Positions 44,907-53,962 of a stretch of DNA of 64,000 bases are shown here, piece after piece. This DNA is from Butyrivibrio sp. INlla21 (GTDB taxonomy: Bacteria; Bacillota; Clostridia; Lachnospirales; Lachnospiraceae). A program made the position numbers and the translations under genes. The notes beneath the pieces were generated by a model. That model searched no databases and was not told where the DNA came from. It saw only the letters and a list, made by a program, of their open reading frames with translations. The stretch spans positions 80,981-144,980 of the forward strand of contig NZ_FPCC01000009.1 of NCBI RefSeq assembly GCF_900116875.1, in the 5' to 3' direction. Numbering within the stretch: the stretch's first letter is position 1; each line of letters opens with the position of its first letter.

Positions 44907-45854
44907 TTATTTAACAACTTCACCCTTGATAGGCTTGATGGTCATAGTTACGATTGCAAGAAGAACCACACCGGTTACGATGTTCTGAACGGTCGTAGGA
45001 GCTCCTAGAGCAACGAAGCCCTGGAAAAGGAGCTGGATGATAAACTCACCGATCACGATAGCAACTACCGGATGTCCGTACTTCTTAAATGCGAGTCCAA
45101 AGAACGTTCCCATAAGAGGCGGGAAGTTACGTGCCATAGATGCAAGGTTGGATTCACTTGTCATTGAAGTTCCGTATGAAATTGTAAGGATTGATTCGAT
45201 ACCAACGAAAAGTCCGCAGAGTACAAATGCAACAACCTTGTATTTATCAACATTAACACCCATGTTCTTGGCAACGACTTCGTTTGAGCCGATGGCATAG
45301 GTGTAAGTTCCGATCTTGGTGTACTTAAGAATAAATCCGCAAAGGAAAAATGCGAAGAGCGCCAATATAAGATTCCATGGATAATCACCAAAGGCTCTGT
45401 AAGCAGATCCCAGTATGACGTTTTTCTCATTGGTCGCATAAATGGAAAGCGCCTCATATACAAGAGACAATCCCGCTGTTACGATAAGTGATGAAATTCT
45501 AAGCTTAATATATACAAGTCCGTTGAGGAGACCTACAAGCACTCCGCTTATCATAGGAGCAATAAGAAGTCCCGCATAACCGAAACGATTACTCATATTT
45601 ACCGCAAGCACCGATGAAAGCACAATGTTTGCGCCCACACTCATATCAAAAGGTCCCATTACGCATATAAAATAGAGACCACAGCCTCCGACCGCATAGA
45701 TCAGTGCTGTTTTTAAATAGGTTTTTAATCTGTTAAAATCACCGAATGTCTGTGGTGCAAGTGTCTTGAATATTGCCCAAAAGACAAAAGCGATCAAGAT
45801 CAAAAGCAGAAGCCCGAAAATTTGGCTCTGTTTGAATTTTTGAAACTTACTCAT
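44907..45854 (-). CDS. Sugar ABC transporter permease (RbsC/YtfT-like)
   Basis: A 315-residue membrane permease paralogous to the one at 42.4 kb. Visible: MGPFDMSVGANIVLSSVLA and the coupling region KIGTYTYAIGSNEVVAKNMGVNVDKYKVV. The ATG at 45854 is chosen because GGGAGG lies six bases upstream. The order binding protein, permease, ATPase, permease matches the YtfQ-T-R-YjfF galactofuranose type and related simple-sugar importers. The 175-bp gap from the binding protein holds a strong hairpin. Confidence 0.93.
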   Translation of the reverse strand: MSKFQKFKQSQIFGLLLLILIAFVFWAIFKTLAPQTFGDFNRLKTYLKTALIYAVGGCGLYFICVMGPFDMSVGANIVLSSVLAVNMSNRFGYAGLLIAPMISGVLVGLLNGLVYIKLRISSLIVTAGLSLVYEALSIYATNEKNVILGSAYRAFGDYPWNLILALFAFFLCGFILKYTKIGTYTYAIGSNEVVAKNMGVNVDKYKVVAFVLCGLFVGIESILTISYGTSMTSESNLASMARNFPPLMGTFFGLAFKKYGHPVVAIVIGEFIIQLLFQGFVALGAPTTVQNIVTGVVLLAIVTMTIKPIKGEVVK

Positions 45855-45940
45855 AAAATCCTCCCGCAAGAGTTTTGTTATAGATTATAGATGTGTTGTT
45901 TGGTAGTACTTTGGTTTGTTACTGCTGTTTCTTTAAATAT

Positions 45941-45975
45941 ATGCCGTATTCCCCGGATGGCGGAAAATACGGCAT
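45941..45975 (-). promoter_or_regulatory. Hairpin between binding protein and permease genes
   Basis: A 10-12 bp stem (arms 45941-45952 and about 45962-45975). On minus it is not followed by T, so it looks like an mRNA-stabilising or attenuating hairpin that keeps the binding protein more abundant than the transporter. On plus it is followed by two T-runs and could act as a terminator. Confidence 0.5.
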
Positions 45976-46029
45976 TTTTTAGTTTTTTGCTTTAAGCTGT
46001 ATACCCTTCTCTAAAAATGTATAAGCTTC

Positions 46030-47226
46030 TTAGTTGCTGTGACGAGAAATAACGTCGTCGATTGAAAGGCTTGAAGCTGCCTTGCTGAGATCATCAAAGC
46101 TGTAGTTTGCCATCTCTGCCAACTCCTCATCTGTGTAAGGATCGTCATTTACGAAATACTTCTCATAGTTTGCATAATCATCAGGTGATGATACATAGAG
46201 GTAAGGGAAGAGAATCTCGTAACCGAATGTTCCCTCTTCCTTTACGTAATTGCCCTTAACTGCGTTAAGAACAAGGAAGAATGCGAACAGAGGATCGCAG
46301 AAGTGTCCGCCTGACTCTGCGAACATGCCGCCTGACTTAAGCTGATCTGCAAGATCATCAAGGAAGTCAGTTGATACAACGTCGATCTTACCTGTGAGAC
46401 CTTCGTTAGCGAATGCACCGATAGAACCTACAAGAGGATCTCCACCGCCGCCGGCTACGATAAGAGCGTCCATACCGGGATTTGAGTTGTAAAGTGACAT
46501 AGCTGCTGCAGCACCTTCTTCTGAAGATGTGTTAGCATATACGGGCTCAGTCATTGTAGCCTGATCATCGGGATGAGCCTTGTTCCACTCATCGATAGCC
46601 TGCTGATAGCCCTTCCATCTAAGCTGGAATGTAGCATCACCAACTGTCCAAGCCTCAAGTCCGATTGTTCTGTCGCCGTTCTCAAGAAGGAGATTTACAA
46701 GTGTATATCCGTTTGTTACCTCATCCTCATGAACTGCGCCAACATAATACTTTGAGTTGCAAGCTGTCTTATATACTTCAGGGCTGTTTTCCTCTGAAAT
46801 AATACGGAAGAACTGTGCGATATATACGCCGTTCTCTGTACATGTATTGATAGCGGATGTCATCTCTGAATCAGCTGAGTTACAAATGATAATTCCCTTA
46901 CATCCTGCTGCGCAAAGCTGCTCAACAGATGCTGTAACCTGCTCTGAAACGTGTCCCTGGTCAACATACTGAACCTCAACTCCGTTTGCCTTGGCTGCCT
47001 TATCAACGATCTTTTTACACTGGCTTCCGAGAACGTCGGTTGAACTCCAGATTGATACACCGATCGTGATGTTGTCGCCTGATGCTGCAGGTGCTGCGTC
47101 GCCTGATGCAGCGCCATCAGATGTTGTTGCTGCTCCGCCTGTTGCGGGTCCGCAACCTACCATCAATGATGCAGCCATTGTTCCTGCCAAGAGCAGTGCT
47201 CCCAACTTTTTGAATTTCTTTTTCAT
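46030..47226 (-). CDS. Sugar ABC transporter substrate-binding lipoprotein
   Basis: A 398-residue type-1 periplasmic-binding-fold protein anchored as a lipoprotein (lipobox MVGC, residues 22-25; then an Ala/Ser/Gly-rich linker). Visible: ITIGVSIWSSTDVLGSQCKKIV as the first strand/helix, CKGIIICNSADSEMTSAI, and MDALIVAGGGGDPLVGSIGAFAN. It delivers a simple sugar to the two permeases. Ribosome binding site AAGGAGGG. It is longer than RbsB/YtfQ (about 300), so the ligand may be larger than a pentose; inference only. Confidence 0.93.
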   Translation of the reverse strand: MKKKFKKLGALLLAGTMAASLMVGCGPATGGAATTSDGAASGDAAPAASGDNITIGVSIWSSTDVLGSQCKKIVDKAAKANGVEVQYVDQGHVSEQVTASVEQLCAAGCKGIIICNSADSEMTSAINTCTENGVYIAQFFRIISEENSPEVYKTACNSKYYVGAVHEDEVTNGYTLVNLLLENGDRTIGLEAWTVGDATFQLRWKGYQQAIDEWNKAHPDDQATMTEPVYANTSSEEGAAAAMSLYNSNPGMDALIVAGGGGDPLVGSIGAFANEGLTGKIDVVSTDFLDDLADQLKSGGMFAESGGHFCDPLFAFFLVLNAVKGNYVKEEGTFGYEILFPYLYVSSPDDYANYEKYFVNDDPYTDEELAEMANYSFDDLSKAASSLSIDDVISRHSN

Positions 47227-47321
47227 AGATCTATAACCCTCCTTTGGAAATTAGAAAAATGAATATATAAATCGGTTCGTGCCATCCGCGAACCTGATTT
47301 GGAACCAATGCTATTTCTATA

Positions 47322-47774
47322 TTATTTTTTTAATCCCTTAACCTCATAAGCTCTGCTGGTCTCTTCTCCAAAATTAACCCCGGCTGATGTTGCCGCCGTT
47401 TCGTCATATGAAACCGATACAACTACTTGATCCCCGTTTGAAAGTCCGGTGTTCTTATCGATGTTAAGTGAGATTGAAGATACCGCGTTGATGTATTTGG
47501 TAAGCTCGGCGAGATCTCCCACATCTTCAAATTCCTTAATCTTTTCTTCGCCTCCGACCATCTCGGTCTCGATGCCGTCATAATCAACCTTTACAAAAGC
47601 GGTTCCCTCACCGTTCTTTCCGCTGAATTCGACAGTCACATAATCAAGTATGTTTGTAACCCCGTCAGTTGTGTCTATCTGCGCTTTCTTATCTGCTCCG
47701 CAGCCCGACAACACTATTAAAAATCCCATCATCGCCGCCGCTATAAAAGCTGCAGTTCTCTTTCTCTTTAACAC
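47322..47774 (-). CDS. Small lipoprotein of unknown function
   Basis: A 150-residue lipoprotein with lipobox LSGC (residues 22-25), start GTG with GGAGGGG eight bases upstream. The mature part is a beta-rich repeat of about 60 residues (ILDYVTVEFSGKNGEGTAFVKVDYD; SISLNIDKNTGLSNGDQVVVSVSYDE), Ig-like in pattern, as in other Firmicute extracellular proteins. It is 95 bp upstream of the binding protein; a link to the importer is possible but not shown. Confidence 0.72.
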   Translation of the reverse strand: MLKRKRTAAFIAAAMMGFLIVLSGCGADKKAQIDTTDGVTNILDYVTVEFSGKNGEGTAFVKVDYDGIETEMVGGEEKIKEFEDVGDLAELTKYINAVSSISLNIDKNTGLSNGDQVVVSVSYDETAATSAGVNFGEETSRAYEVKGLKK

Positions 47775-47787
47775 TTATATCCCCTCC

Positions 47788-47844
47788 GATAAATAAAATA
47801 AGCTTCGTAAGCAGGAGTGAAATTTTATTCCCGTTTACGAAGCT
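47788..47844 (-). terminator. Terminator after the ECF S-like gene
   Basis: A 10-bp outer stem (47835-47844 with 47801-47810) plus an inner GGAG-type stem on minus, followed by TTATTTTATTTAT. It separates the receptor/ECF transcript from the lipoprotein gene. Confidence 0.65.
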
Positions 47845-47889
47845 ATTGTATCAACTGAGATTTTTTTCAATTAGCACAATTTAGAAAAA

Positions 47890-48477
47890 CTAACTATCAC
47901 ATTTTTGAAAATTTGTTTCCGACTTTCTCAAAGCGGTATAAATAATGAATACATAAACAAATCCGATACATGCGGTAAGGAACTGGTAGAGTGAGAAAGT
48001 TCTCTGGAATACCGGAAGCTTTCCGCGCATCGGGCTGTCGGCGGGAATAAACGTCGGAAGAAGCCACAGCGAAATGGTAAGTCCCATGAATACTCCCTTT
48101 GCAAAAGAAATTAGCACAGCTTTTACCATGTTGGGAATCTTAAAAACATTACCCCCGTGTTTAAAAGGCTTTTTGAGCAAAACTTCCGTAAGCACAGCCA
48201 GCACGATATTTCCAAGCATGATGAAAACTATCATGGCGGGAACCGCTGCCATGACAGGGCTCGCCGCGATAAAGTACGCAGTTATAGGTGTTATGATGCT
48301 TAGCACAATCCCGCACGGGAGATTGACCATCAGCACCGCAAGTGCAATGCAGGCATTGATTATAGGTCCCGTAATGAATACGCTTAAGTTCTTGAATACC
48401 TGACTTATGATACAGATTGCCAAAAGAACTGCCGTTATAGCGATCTGCCCGGTTCCAAACTTTCTTTCATTCTCCAT
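47890..48477 (-). CDS. ECF-type transporter S component-like membrane protein
   Basis: A 195-residue membrane protein with about six hydrophobic helices, resembling the substrate-capture (S) subunits of ECF vitamin/metal importers or related small membrane proteins (GPIINACIALAVLMVNLPCG, FAKGVFMGLTISLW). The energising EcfA/EcfT genes are not here; S units often share them from elsewhere. It starts 14 bp after the hydrogenase-like receptor gene, so they are co-transcribed. The vitamin cannot be inferred. Confidence 0.7.
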   Translation of the reverse strand: MENERKFGTGQIAITAVLLAICIISQVFKNLSVFITGPIINACIALAVLMVNLPCGIVLSIITPITAYFIAASPVMAAVPAMIVFIMLGNIVLAVLTEVLLKKPFKHGGNVFKIPNMVKAVLISFAKGVFMGLTISLWLLPTFIPADSPMRGKLPVFQRTFSLYQFLTACIGFVYVFIIYTALRKSETNFQKCDS

Positions 48478-48491
48478 TTTTTTGCTCCTCT

Positions 48492-50349
48492 TTATTCATT
48501 ATTATGCGCCAAGGTGCCAAGCTGTTCTTTTACCTCTTCCATTACACTTGAGACATTCTCTGTAGACCTGGAAATCTCGCCTGTTGAATCGGCAAGATTC
48601 TGTGCTCTTGACGTTACCTTTTCAACAATCTCAAGAAGCTGGGTTGTTTCGTTTGCGATCACGTCAACCGCTTCTCTGATATTGTTGTTGGCTTCGCTAC
48701 TTCCCTCTGCGGTTCCTTTACTGTCAGCCGCGAGGTTGGTTATGGAGCTTGCAACTACGGCAAAGCCCTTGCCGGCATCTCCCGCTCTTGCAGCCTCAAT
48801 ACTTGCATTAAGAGCAAGAAGATTGGTCTGGTTTGCAATATCAACAACCTTGTCGTTATTCTGAACAAGCTCTTCCAAGTGCTCAACAATACGCTTGATG
48901 GAATCATTAAGAGTATTGCAGAAATCCGATACTCTTCCGATATCCGAAGAGATAGCCGAGCTCTCTTTTGCGTTATTGTCATTTCCCTTGACCATGTCTC
49001 CTATATAATCATTGAGATCGTTGAATCTCCTATTAATGGTATTAACAGTAGATAAGATATCGTCCTTTTGCTTTCCCAATATCTCTTTTTCCTGATTAAC
49101 CATATCCTGAGCTTCTATCTTCTCATACTCAACAAGGTCTTTCAAATAATGAACGCAGTTTTCCTTATGGTTGAAGCCGTTAAAGATAGCCGTCGCCATA
49201 TCCTTACAGGTATCATAACCGCAGCACGAGCAGTTGATGCTTCTTGCCTTTTCATCTTTCTTGTTCATATCGTTAAATACGGCGTTAAGCTCCGACTCGG
49301 TCGGGATCTTATGCTTGCAGCTTGCCGATCTGTTGGTATATTTCCTTAGATAATCGTTCAGATTAAGCTTTTCAAACTGCTTGTTTAATGCAGCCATACG
49401 CTTTTCGGGCGATATCTTCTTGGACCAAGCGTTCTTCTTTTCAAAGTTTTTGACGCCCTCTCTGATCTTGTAAATATTATAAAGAGGTCCGTCGCCGTCC
49501 GTAAGCTCCGGATCGGTTCCCGTTCCGCATATACAGCCGTTCTCGCAGTTAAGCGCATCAATGAACAGGAACGGTGTCTTGCCGTTCTTTATCACATCCT
49601 CATTTTTGTGGAGGAAATGATACATGCGCTTTTCGCCTTCCATCTGTCTTATGAAAACATTCTCGCCAAGAAGCCAATATACGTTTTCCTTAAGTCCGCC
49701 CGGCATAGGATATATCGATCCGAGTCCGTACTCGATCTCATCTTTTTTGGGCGTTCCGTATACATTGTTCTCTCTCACATATTTCATAAGATGCTCGAAA
49801 GTAACGTTGTAATTGACGTATCCGTGGTTATTGGGATCGCCTATCTCATTCTTTTTGGCTATACATGGGCTGATAAACGCCAGCTTATCGGTAATACCCA
49901 TTTCTTTTCTGCAATAGATCGCAGCACACATCATAGGGCTTTGCACGGGGAACAGCTTGGGAAGGAGCTCGGGAAGATAGCGCTCGATATACCCAACCAC
50001 CGCGGGACAAGGCTGTGAAATGCCTCCCAGATAATTATGTTCCTGAATGTATTTAATATAACCCCAGGTTGTTATGTCGGCTCCGAAGGATACGCTGATG
50101 ATCCTGTTAACACCGAGGGCTTTAAGGCCGCCAAGGACCTTCTCGTATTCGTCATAGTAATCCGCCATAAAGGCAGGTGCAAGCAAAAGAGATATCTTCT
50201 CACCCTTTTTAAGGTCTTCAAAGAACTGCTCCGTATCGTCATGATATTCTCTGGCGCCGTGTTCGCATGCAGCTGCATTCGTGAATGCACTTATTACAAC
50301 CAATACAATTATCGTTTGTGAACACAAGAGAATCATAAGAATTTGCCAT
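48492..50349 (-). pseudogene. Iron-hydrogenase-like soluble chemoreceptor, N-terminus frameshifted
   Basis: The long frame encodes an iron-only-hydrogenase C-terminal-like domain (blocks [37 protein letters not shown]), a Cys-rich [11 protein letters not shown] segment, then an MCP signalling domain ([26 protein letters not shown]); no membrane helices. The proper start is ATG at 50349 ([13 protein letters not shown] seven bases upstream), which leads into the first ferredoxin motif [11 protein letters not shown], but this frame ends at 50239. The long frame resumes at ACEHGAREY, the end of the second ferredoxin motif. So DNA between the two clusters is missing with a frame change. The only upstream start in the long frame is a GTG at 50363 without a ribosome binding site. 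Probably a sensor gene broken by a small deletion, or a sequence error. Confidence 0.78.
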
Positions 50350-50471
50350 AAGAAAACCTCCACATATCTGCCATAATATGTACGACGATTCGCATAAAAT
50401 TATAGCAAATTGTGTTAGCTTCAATTATGAAATATCGATAAACCGGCTTTATTTTTAATTTATAAATTTCT

Positions 50472-52061
50472 TCACTTGCTCAGATTTTTCCTGTATTCAC
50501 TGGGGCTTACGCCTTCCGATCTTCTGAACACTCTGCTGAAATAATTATAGTCATCATATCCAACTTCAAAAGATATTGCTTCGAGCTTGTTGTTATCATC
50601 CTTCATCAGCTCTTTTGCCCTGTTCATACGGCATCCCGTGATAAATGCGGTGATGGTCTCGTTGTATTTCTGAGAGAACTTACGCGAAAGATAACTTGGC
50701 TCAACGAAGAACTGTTCCGCAAGATCTGCCAGCGAAAGGCGCTCCATATAATGCTTTTCTATGTAATCGTGAATACTTTCGACCTGTTCGCTGATCGAGC
50801 TGCTCTCGTTACCCTCAGAGCCTGATACGATCTGAAGCGCTAGTTCTATGTTTTCTGTAATTATATTTTTATTGAGTGATCTAAGACCGTAGTTTATCGC
50901 ATCCTGAACTTCTTCATAGAGTCTTGAATCTTCACCGTGGGCAGAATCCGCGATCGTATTGAGTACTCTTGTCGTAAACTGCGTTACCTCAAAAAGAGTC
51001 CACTTCTGGCTGTCACACTTATTAAGCCCGGCCGTTTCCATCAAAACAGTCTTGGCCTGAGCAATATCTTTTTTACTGAGACAATCCGAAACGATCGATT
51101 CCACGCGGCTGTTGTATCTGTCCTGGAAATCCGAGATCTTTTTGGAGTCCTTGCAAACGACTATACTGTGCTTGTTACCGAAGGGTCTGGTCACAAGATC
51201 AGCGATCATTTCGCGATAAACAGCGGCAATATCATCGAGTGAGGTTGCCTTATCATGGATAACCACGGTTATAGGTCCCTGTTTCTCAATAGGGAACGCC
51301 TCAAGAATGCGGTCTGCGATAAAGTGAAGTCTCGCCGGTGTTGCGTTGAGCTCAATAATGAATTCGTTAACCTTGTCGGTGTAGTTAAAGATAATCGTCC
51401 TTTCGTTGTCTATGATCTCGCGGAGTTTTTCCTTTAGAGCGTAGGACATCCTAAGAACATCCTTATCATAGCTCTGCTTAAGGATCTCAACATTATGGAA
51501 CTTAACAAGTATTGTAGATATTTCCGAAAAGACCTTGGTGCTGGGAACATGAAATTCATTCCCCGGTCTGAATAATTTTCCGTTCAAAAGAGATGAGAAC
51601 TCATCATCTTCAAGGAAAGACGAAACATAGTTTTCTCTTAAGATACTGTCCTCTTTGTCCGCCTTTTCTTTTTCCCTCTCCTCCAAAGTCTTGAGTGCTT
51701 TACTAAGTGAATCAACGAGTTGCTCCCTGCTTACGGGCTTAAGGAGATAGTCGATGCCCCCCGACATGAAAACTCCTTTTACTTTTTTAAAATCATCATA
51801 GCCGCTTACTGCAAGTGTTATGATATCGGGATACTTACTGCTGATCTGATTCAATAGTTCAAGCCCGCTAAGAAACGGCATATTAATGTCTGTTATCACT
51901 ATGTCGGGCTTTTCTTTGGGAATCCTTTCAAGAACTTCCTCCCCGTCGCAGGCGGGTTCAAGAAATTCTATGGAATAATCTTCCCAAGGCAGCATTCTCT
52001 TTATATTTTCACGGCTCCAAAGTTCATCATCCGCCGCAAGTACTCTGTACTTTAACCCCAT
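50472..52061 (-). CDS. YesN-type response regulator with AraC DNA-binding domain
   Basis: A 529-residue regulator. Receiver domain (1-125) with acidic pair Asp11/Asp12, phosphoacceptor Asp58 in ITDINMP and Lys near residue 105 (LLKPVSREQL). A long middle region (about 130-420) is unrecognised. The C-terminal AraC-type double helix-turn-helix (about 430-529) is clear: LADLAEQFFVEPSYLSRKF and AISFEVGYDDYNYFSRVF. It pairs with the sensor kinase 13 bp upstream. Such pairs commonly switch on sugar ABC importers; the one at 42-47 kb is the nearest candidate. Confidence 0.94.
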   Translation of the reverse strand: MGLKYRVLAADDELWSRENIKRMLPWEDYSIEFLEPACDGEEVLERIPKEKPDIVITDINMPFLSGLELLNQISSKYPDIITLAVSGYDDFKKVKGVFMSGGIDYLLKPVSREQLVDSLSKALKTLEEREKEKADKEDSILRENYVSSFLEDDEFSSLLNGKLFRPGNEFHVPSTKVFSEISTILVKFHNVEILKQSYDKDVLRMSYALKEKLREIIDNERTIIFNYTDKVNEFIIELNATPARLHFIADRILEAFPIEKQGPITVVIHDKATSLDDIAAVYREMIADLVTRPFGNKHSIVVCKDSKKISDFQDRYNSRVESIVSDCLSKKDIAQAKTVLMETAGLNKCDSQKWTLFEVTQFTTRVLNTIADSAHGEDSRLYEEVQDAINYGLRSLNKNIITENIELALQIVSGSEGNESSSISEQVESIHDYIEKHYMERLSLADLAEQFFVEPSYLSRKFSQKYNETITAFITGCRMNRAKELMKDDNNKLEAISFEVGYDDYNYFSRVFRRSEGVSPSEYRKNLSK

Positions 52062-52074
52062 ATTGCTACTCCTT

Positions 52075-53898
52075 TTATTGGATTATACCTTCATTCTCTT
52101 CGGGATCCTCGATAGCTTTTACTATAGGCAGTGAAATAACTGCCTTGGTTCCCGTCTCGGAATCACTTTCATAGCGGATCCCGTAATTTCTTCCGTACAC
52201 GCTCTTAACTCTGGCGTTTACATTCATGATACCGATGGATTTTCCCATCTCAATTCTTCCGATATTGGCTTCTTCAAGCTGTTTGTTCATAGCATCGGCA
52301 TCCATTCCCGCGCCGTTGTCTTCTATCGTGATAATGAGCCTTCCGTCTTTATGCTTAGCTGAAATGATAAGCTCCTTGTCTTTTCTCCTGGTCTTTCTAA
52401 GGCCGTGCTGAAGCGCATTCTCAACGATCGGCTGAAGCGTGATCCTGGGAATATTGTCTCTTAGTGTATCAGAGTCGATATGATATGTATACTTCACGCT
52501 GCTTCCGTTTCGTACGTCCATAACATACAGATAGTTACGAACATGCGCCATTTCCTGCTGAAGCGTCGACTGCGTGTCCGAAATATCAAGGCTGTATCTG
52601 AAAATAGCAGAAAGCGACTGGCAAAGTCCGCTTACCAGCGTGCAATCCTGAGAAGCCGCAATGCCACTCATTGTATCAAGCGTATTATAGAGGAAATGCG
52701 GATTAATCTGAGCCTGCAAAACCTTGTACTGAGTTCGTTCCATCAGTACCTTGGCCTCGTACTCTTCCTCTACCATCTTCTGTATCCGATCAAGCATCTC
52801 GTTGAACTCTTCGCCCATTACCTTAAGCTCTTCACTCCATCCGGTCGTCCTTCCGACTCTTAGGTCGGTATCGCCTTCCTTGATCTGGATAATGGTGTTA
52901 CTGAGTTCCTCTACCGGTTTATATATATATCCCGAGATTTTGGTTCCGAACAGTATCGTTACCAAAAGAATAAACAAAGCAATAATAATGAGCATACGTG
53001 CAAGGGCGCTCTGTGTCCGAAGCATAAGCGACTGCGGCGTCAGCATCACGATATGCAGATTATATTTTTCGGAAGCCCTGCTGTTAAGGTAAAAAGAGCC
53101 GTATTCATCTTCAAACTCAGGGAATTCATCCGAAGCTGTCGCAATAACCTTGGTAAGCTCGGAAAAGATCTTGCTCTCTTCCTTAGTCGTATTTCCAACC
53201 TGTGCGATAGGTGCATCACCTTTAGGCTGCAGCCATACATAAACATCCCTTGATGAAATATATTTACTCATGATATCCGCAAAATTCTGGGCATTGAAAT
53301 CACAGATAAGATATCCGTACTGAGATCTTTTGTCGTCATAAGTGTGGAGTTTTAAACAAAATCTAAGAACATCCTGATTTGCTTCATCATTGTGATAACC
53401 CGAAAGCATAACCGCATAGTCATCGGAATTGAGATAACTCTTTAAATGAGCAACATTAACATACATATCCTTACCGTAAAGATCATGCGGATACTTGTTT
53501 GGCTGTTTTCTCCAGGAACTGATCAGATTATCTTCATTGCCATAGATATACAGGGCAAGCAGCTGATCGGAAGAATCAAATTTCTTTTCCGCAAAATGCC
53601 AAGCTTCCCAGTAATAGTTCAGAAGATTGTTTCGACCGGCATGATATCTCCTCATGTCGTATATCATTTCCGTTTCGGTATAGATGGTCTGCATCTTGAC
53701 GATGAGTCCGTGAATATAAGAATTAAGCTCAGATTCTATTCTTTGAAGAGTCTCGTCGTTGTTAAGAAGACTTTCTCTTCTTATCTGCTGCCTTGATGTA
53801 ACCTCAAAAGCAACCGTTTGTGCAACGATCGCAAATAAGGTGCAGCCGATGACCAGACTCAGAATAGCCTGACGCATTGTCCACTTGATATTTTTCAT
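52075..53898 (-). CDS. YesM-type sensor histidine kinase
   Basis: A 607-residue membrane kinase: helix 1 at about 10-31, an extracellular sensor domain (about 32-298), helix 2 at about 300-322, HAMP (about 320-375), the His_kinase domain with phosphoacceptor His401 in QAQINPHFLYNTLD, and the ATP-binding domain with the N-box QPIVENALQHGL and IIITIEDNGAGMD-type G1 box. It phosphorylates the YesN-like partner encoded 13 bp downstream. The signal is probably an extracellular sugar or a binding protein, as for the family. Confidence 0.95.
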   Translation of the reverse strand: MKNIKWTMRQAILSLVIGCTLFAIVAQTVAFEVTSRQQIRRESLLNNDETLQRIESELNSYIHGLIVKMQTIYTETEMIYDMRRYHAGRNNLLNYYWEAWHFAEKKFDSSDQLLALYIYGNEDNLISSWRKQPNKYPHDLYGKDMYVNVAHLKSYLNSDDYAVMLSGYHNDEANQDVLRFCLKLHTYDDKRSQYGYLICDFNAQNFADIMSKYISSRDVYVWLQPKGDAPIAQVGNTTKEESKIFSELTKVIATASDEFPEFEDEYGSFYLNSRASEKYNLHIVMLTPQSLMLRTQSALARMLIIIALFILLVTILFGTKISGYIYKPVEELSNTIIQIKEGDTDLRVGRTTGWSEELKVMGEEFNEMLDRIQKMVEEEYEAKVLMERTQYKVLQAQINPHFLYNTLDTMSGIAASQDCTLVSGLCQSLSAIFRYSLDISDTQSTLQQEMAHVRNYLYVMDVRNGSSVKYTYHIDSDTLRDNIPRITLQPIVENALQHGLRKTRRKDKELIISAKHKDGRLIITIEDNGAGMDADAMNKQLEEANIGRIEMGKSIGIMNVNARVKSVYGRNYGIRYESDSETGTKAVISLPIVKAIEDPEENEGIIQ

Positions 53899-53962
53899 AA
53901 CCCTTTTACTTACAAAGAAATCCCTTCAAAACCTAATACTCATATAGATTCACAGTAAGCGA

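Noticed and set aside
42433..47226. Assignment of the importer to galactofuranose or ribose
   Set aside because: The gene order fits the YtfQ-T-R-YjfF type, but the binding protein is longer and no ligand residues can be assigned by eye.
50239..50349. Programmed ribosomal frameshift in the hydrogenase-like receptor
   Set aside because: There is no slippery heptamer at the junction, and the sequence missing relative to the expected second cluster calls for a deletion, which frameshifting alone would not repair.
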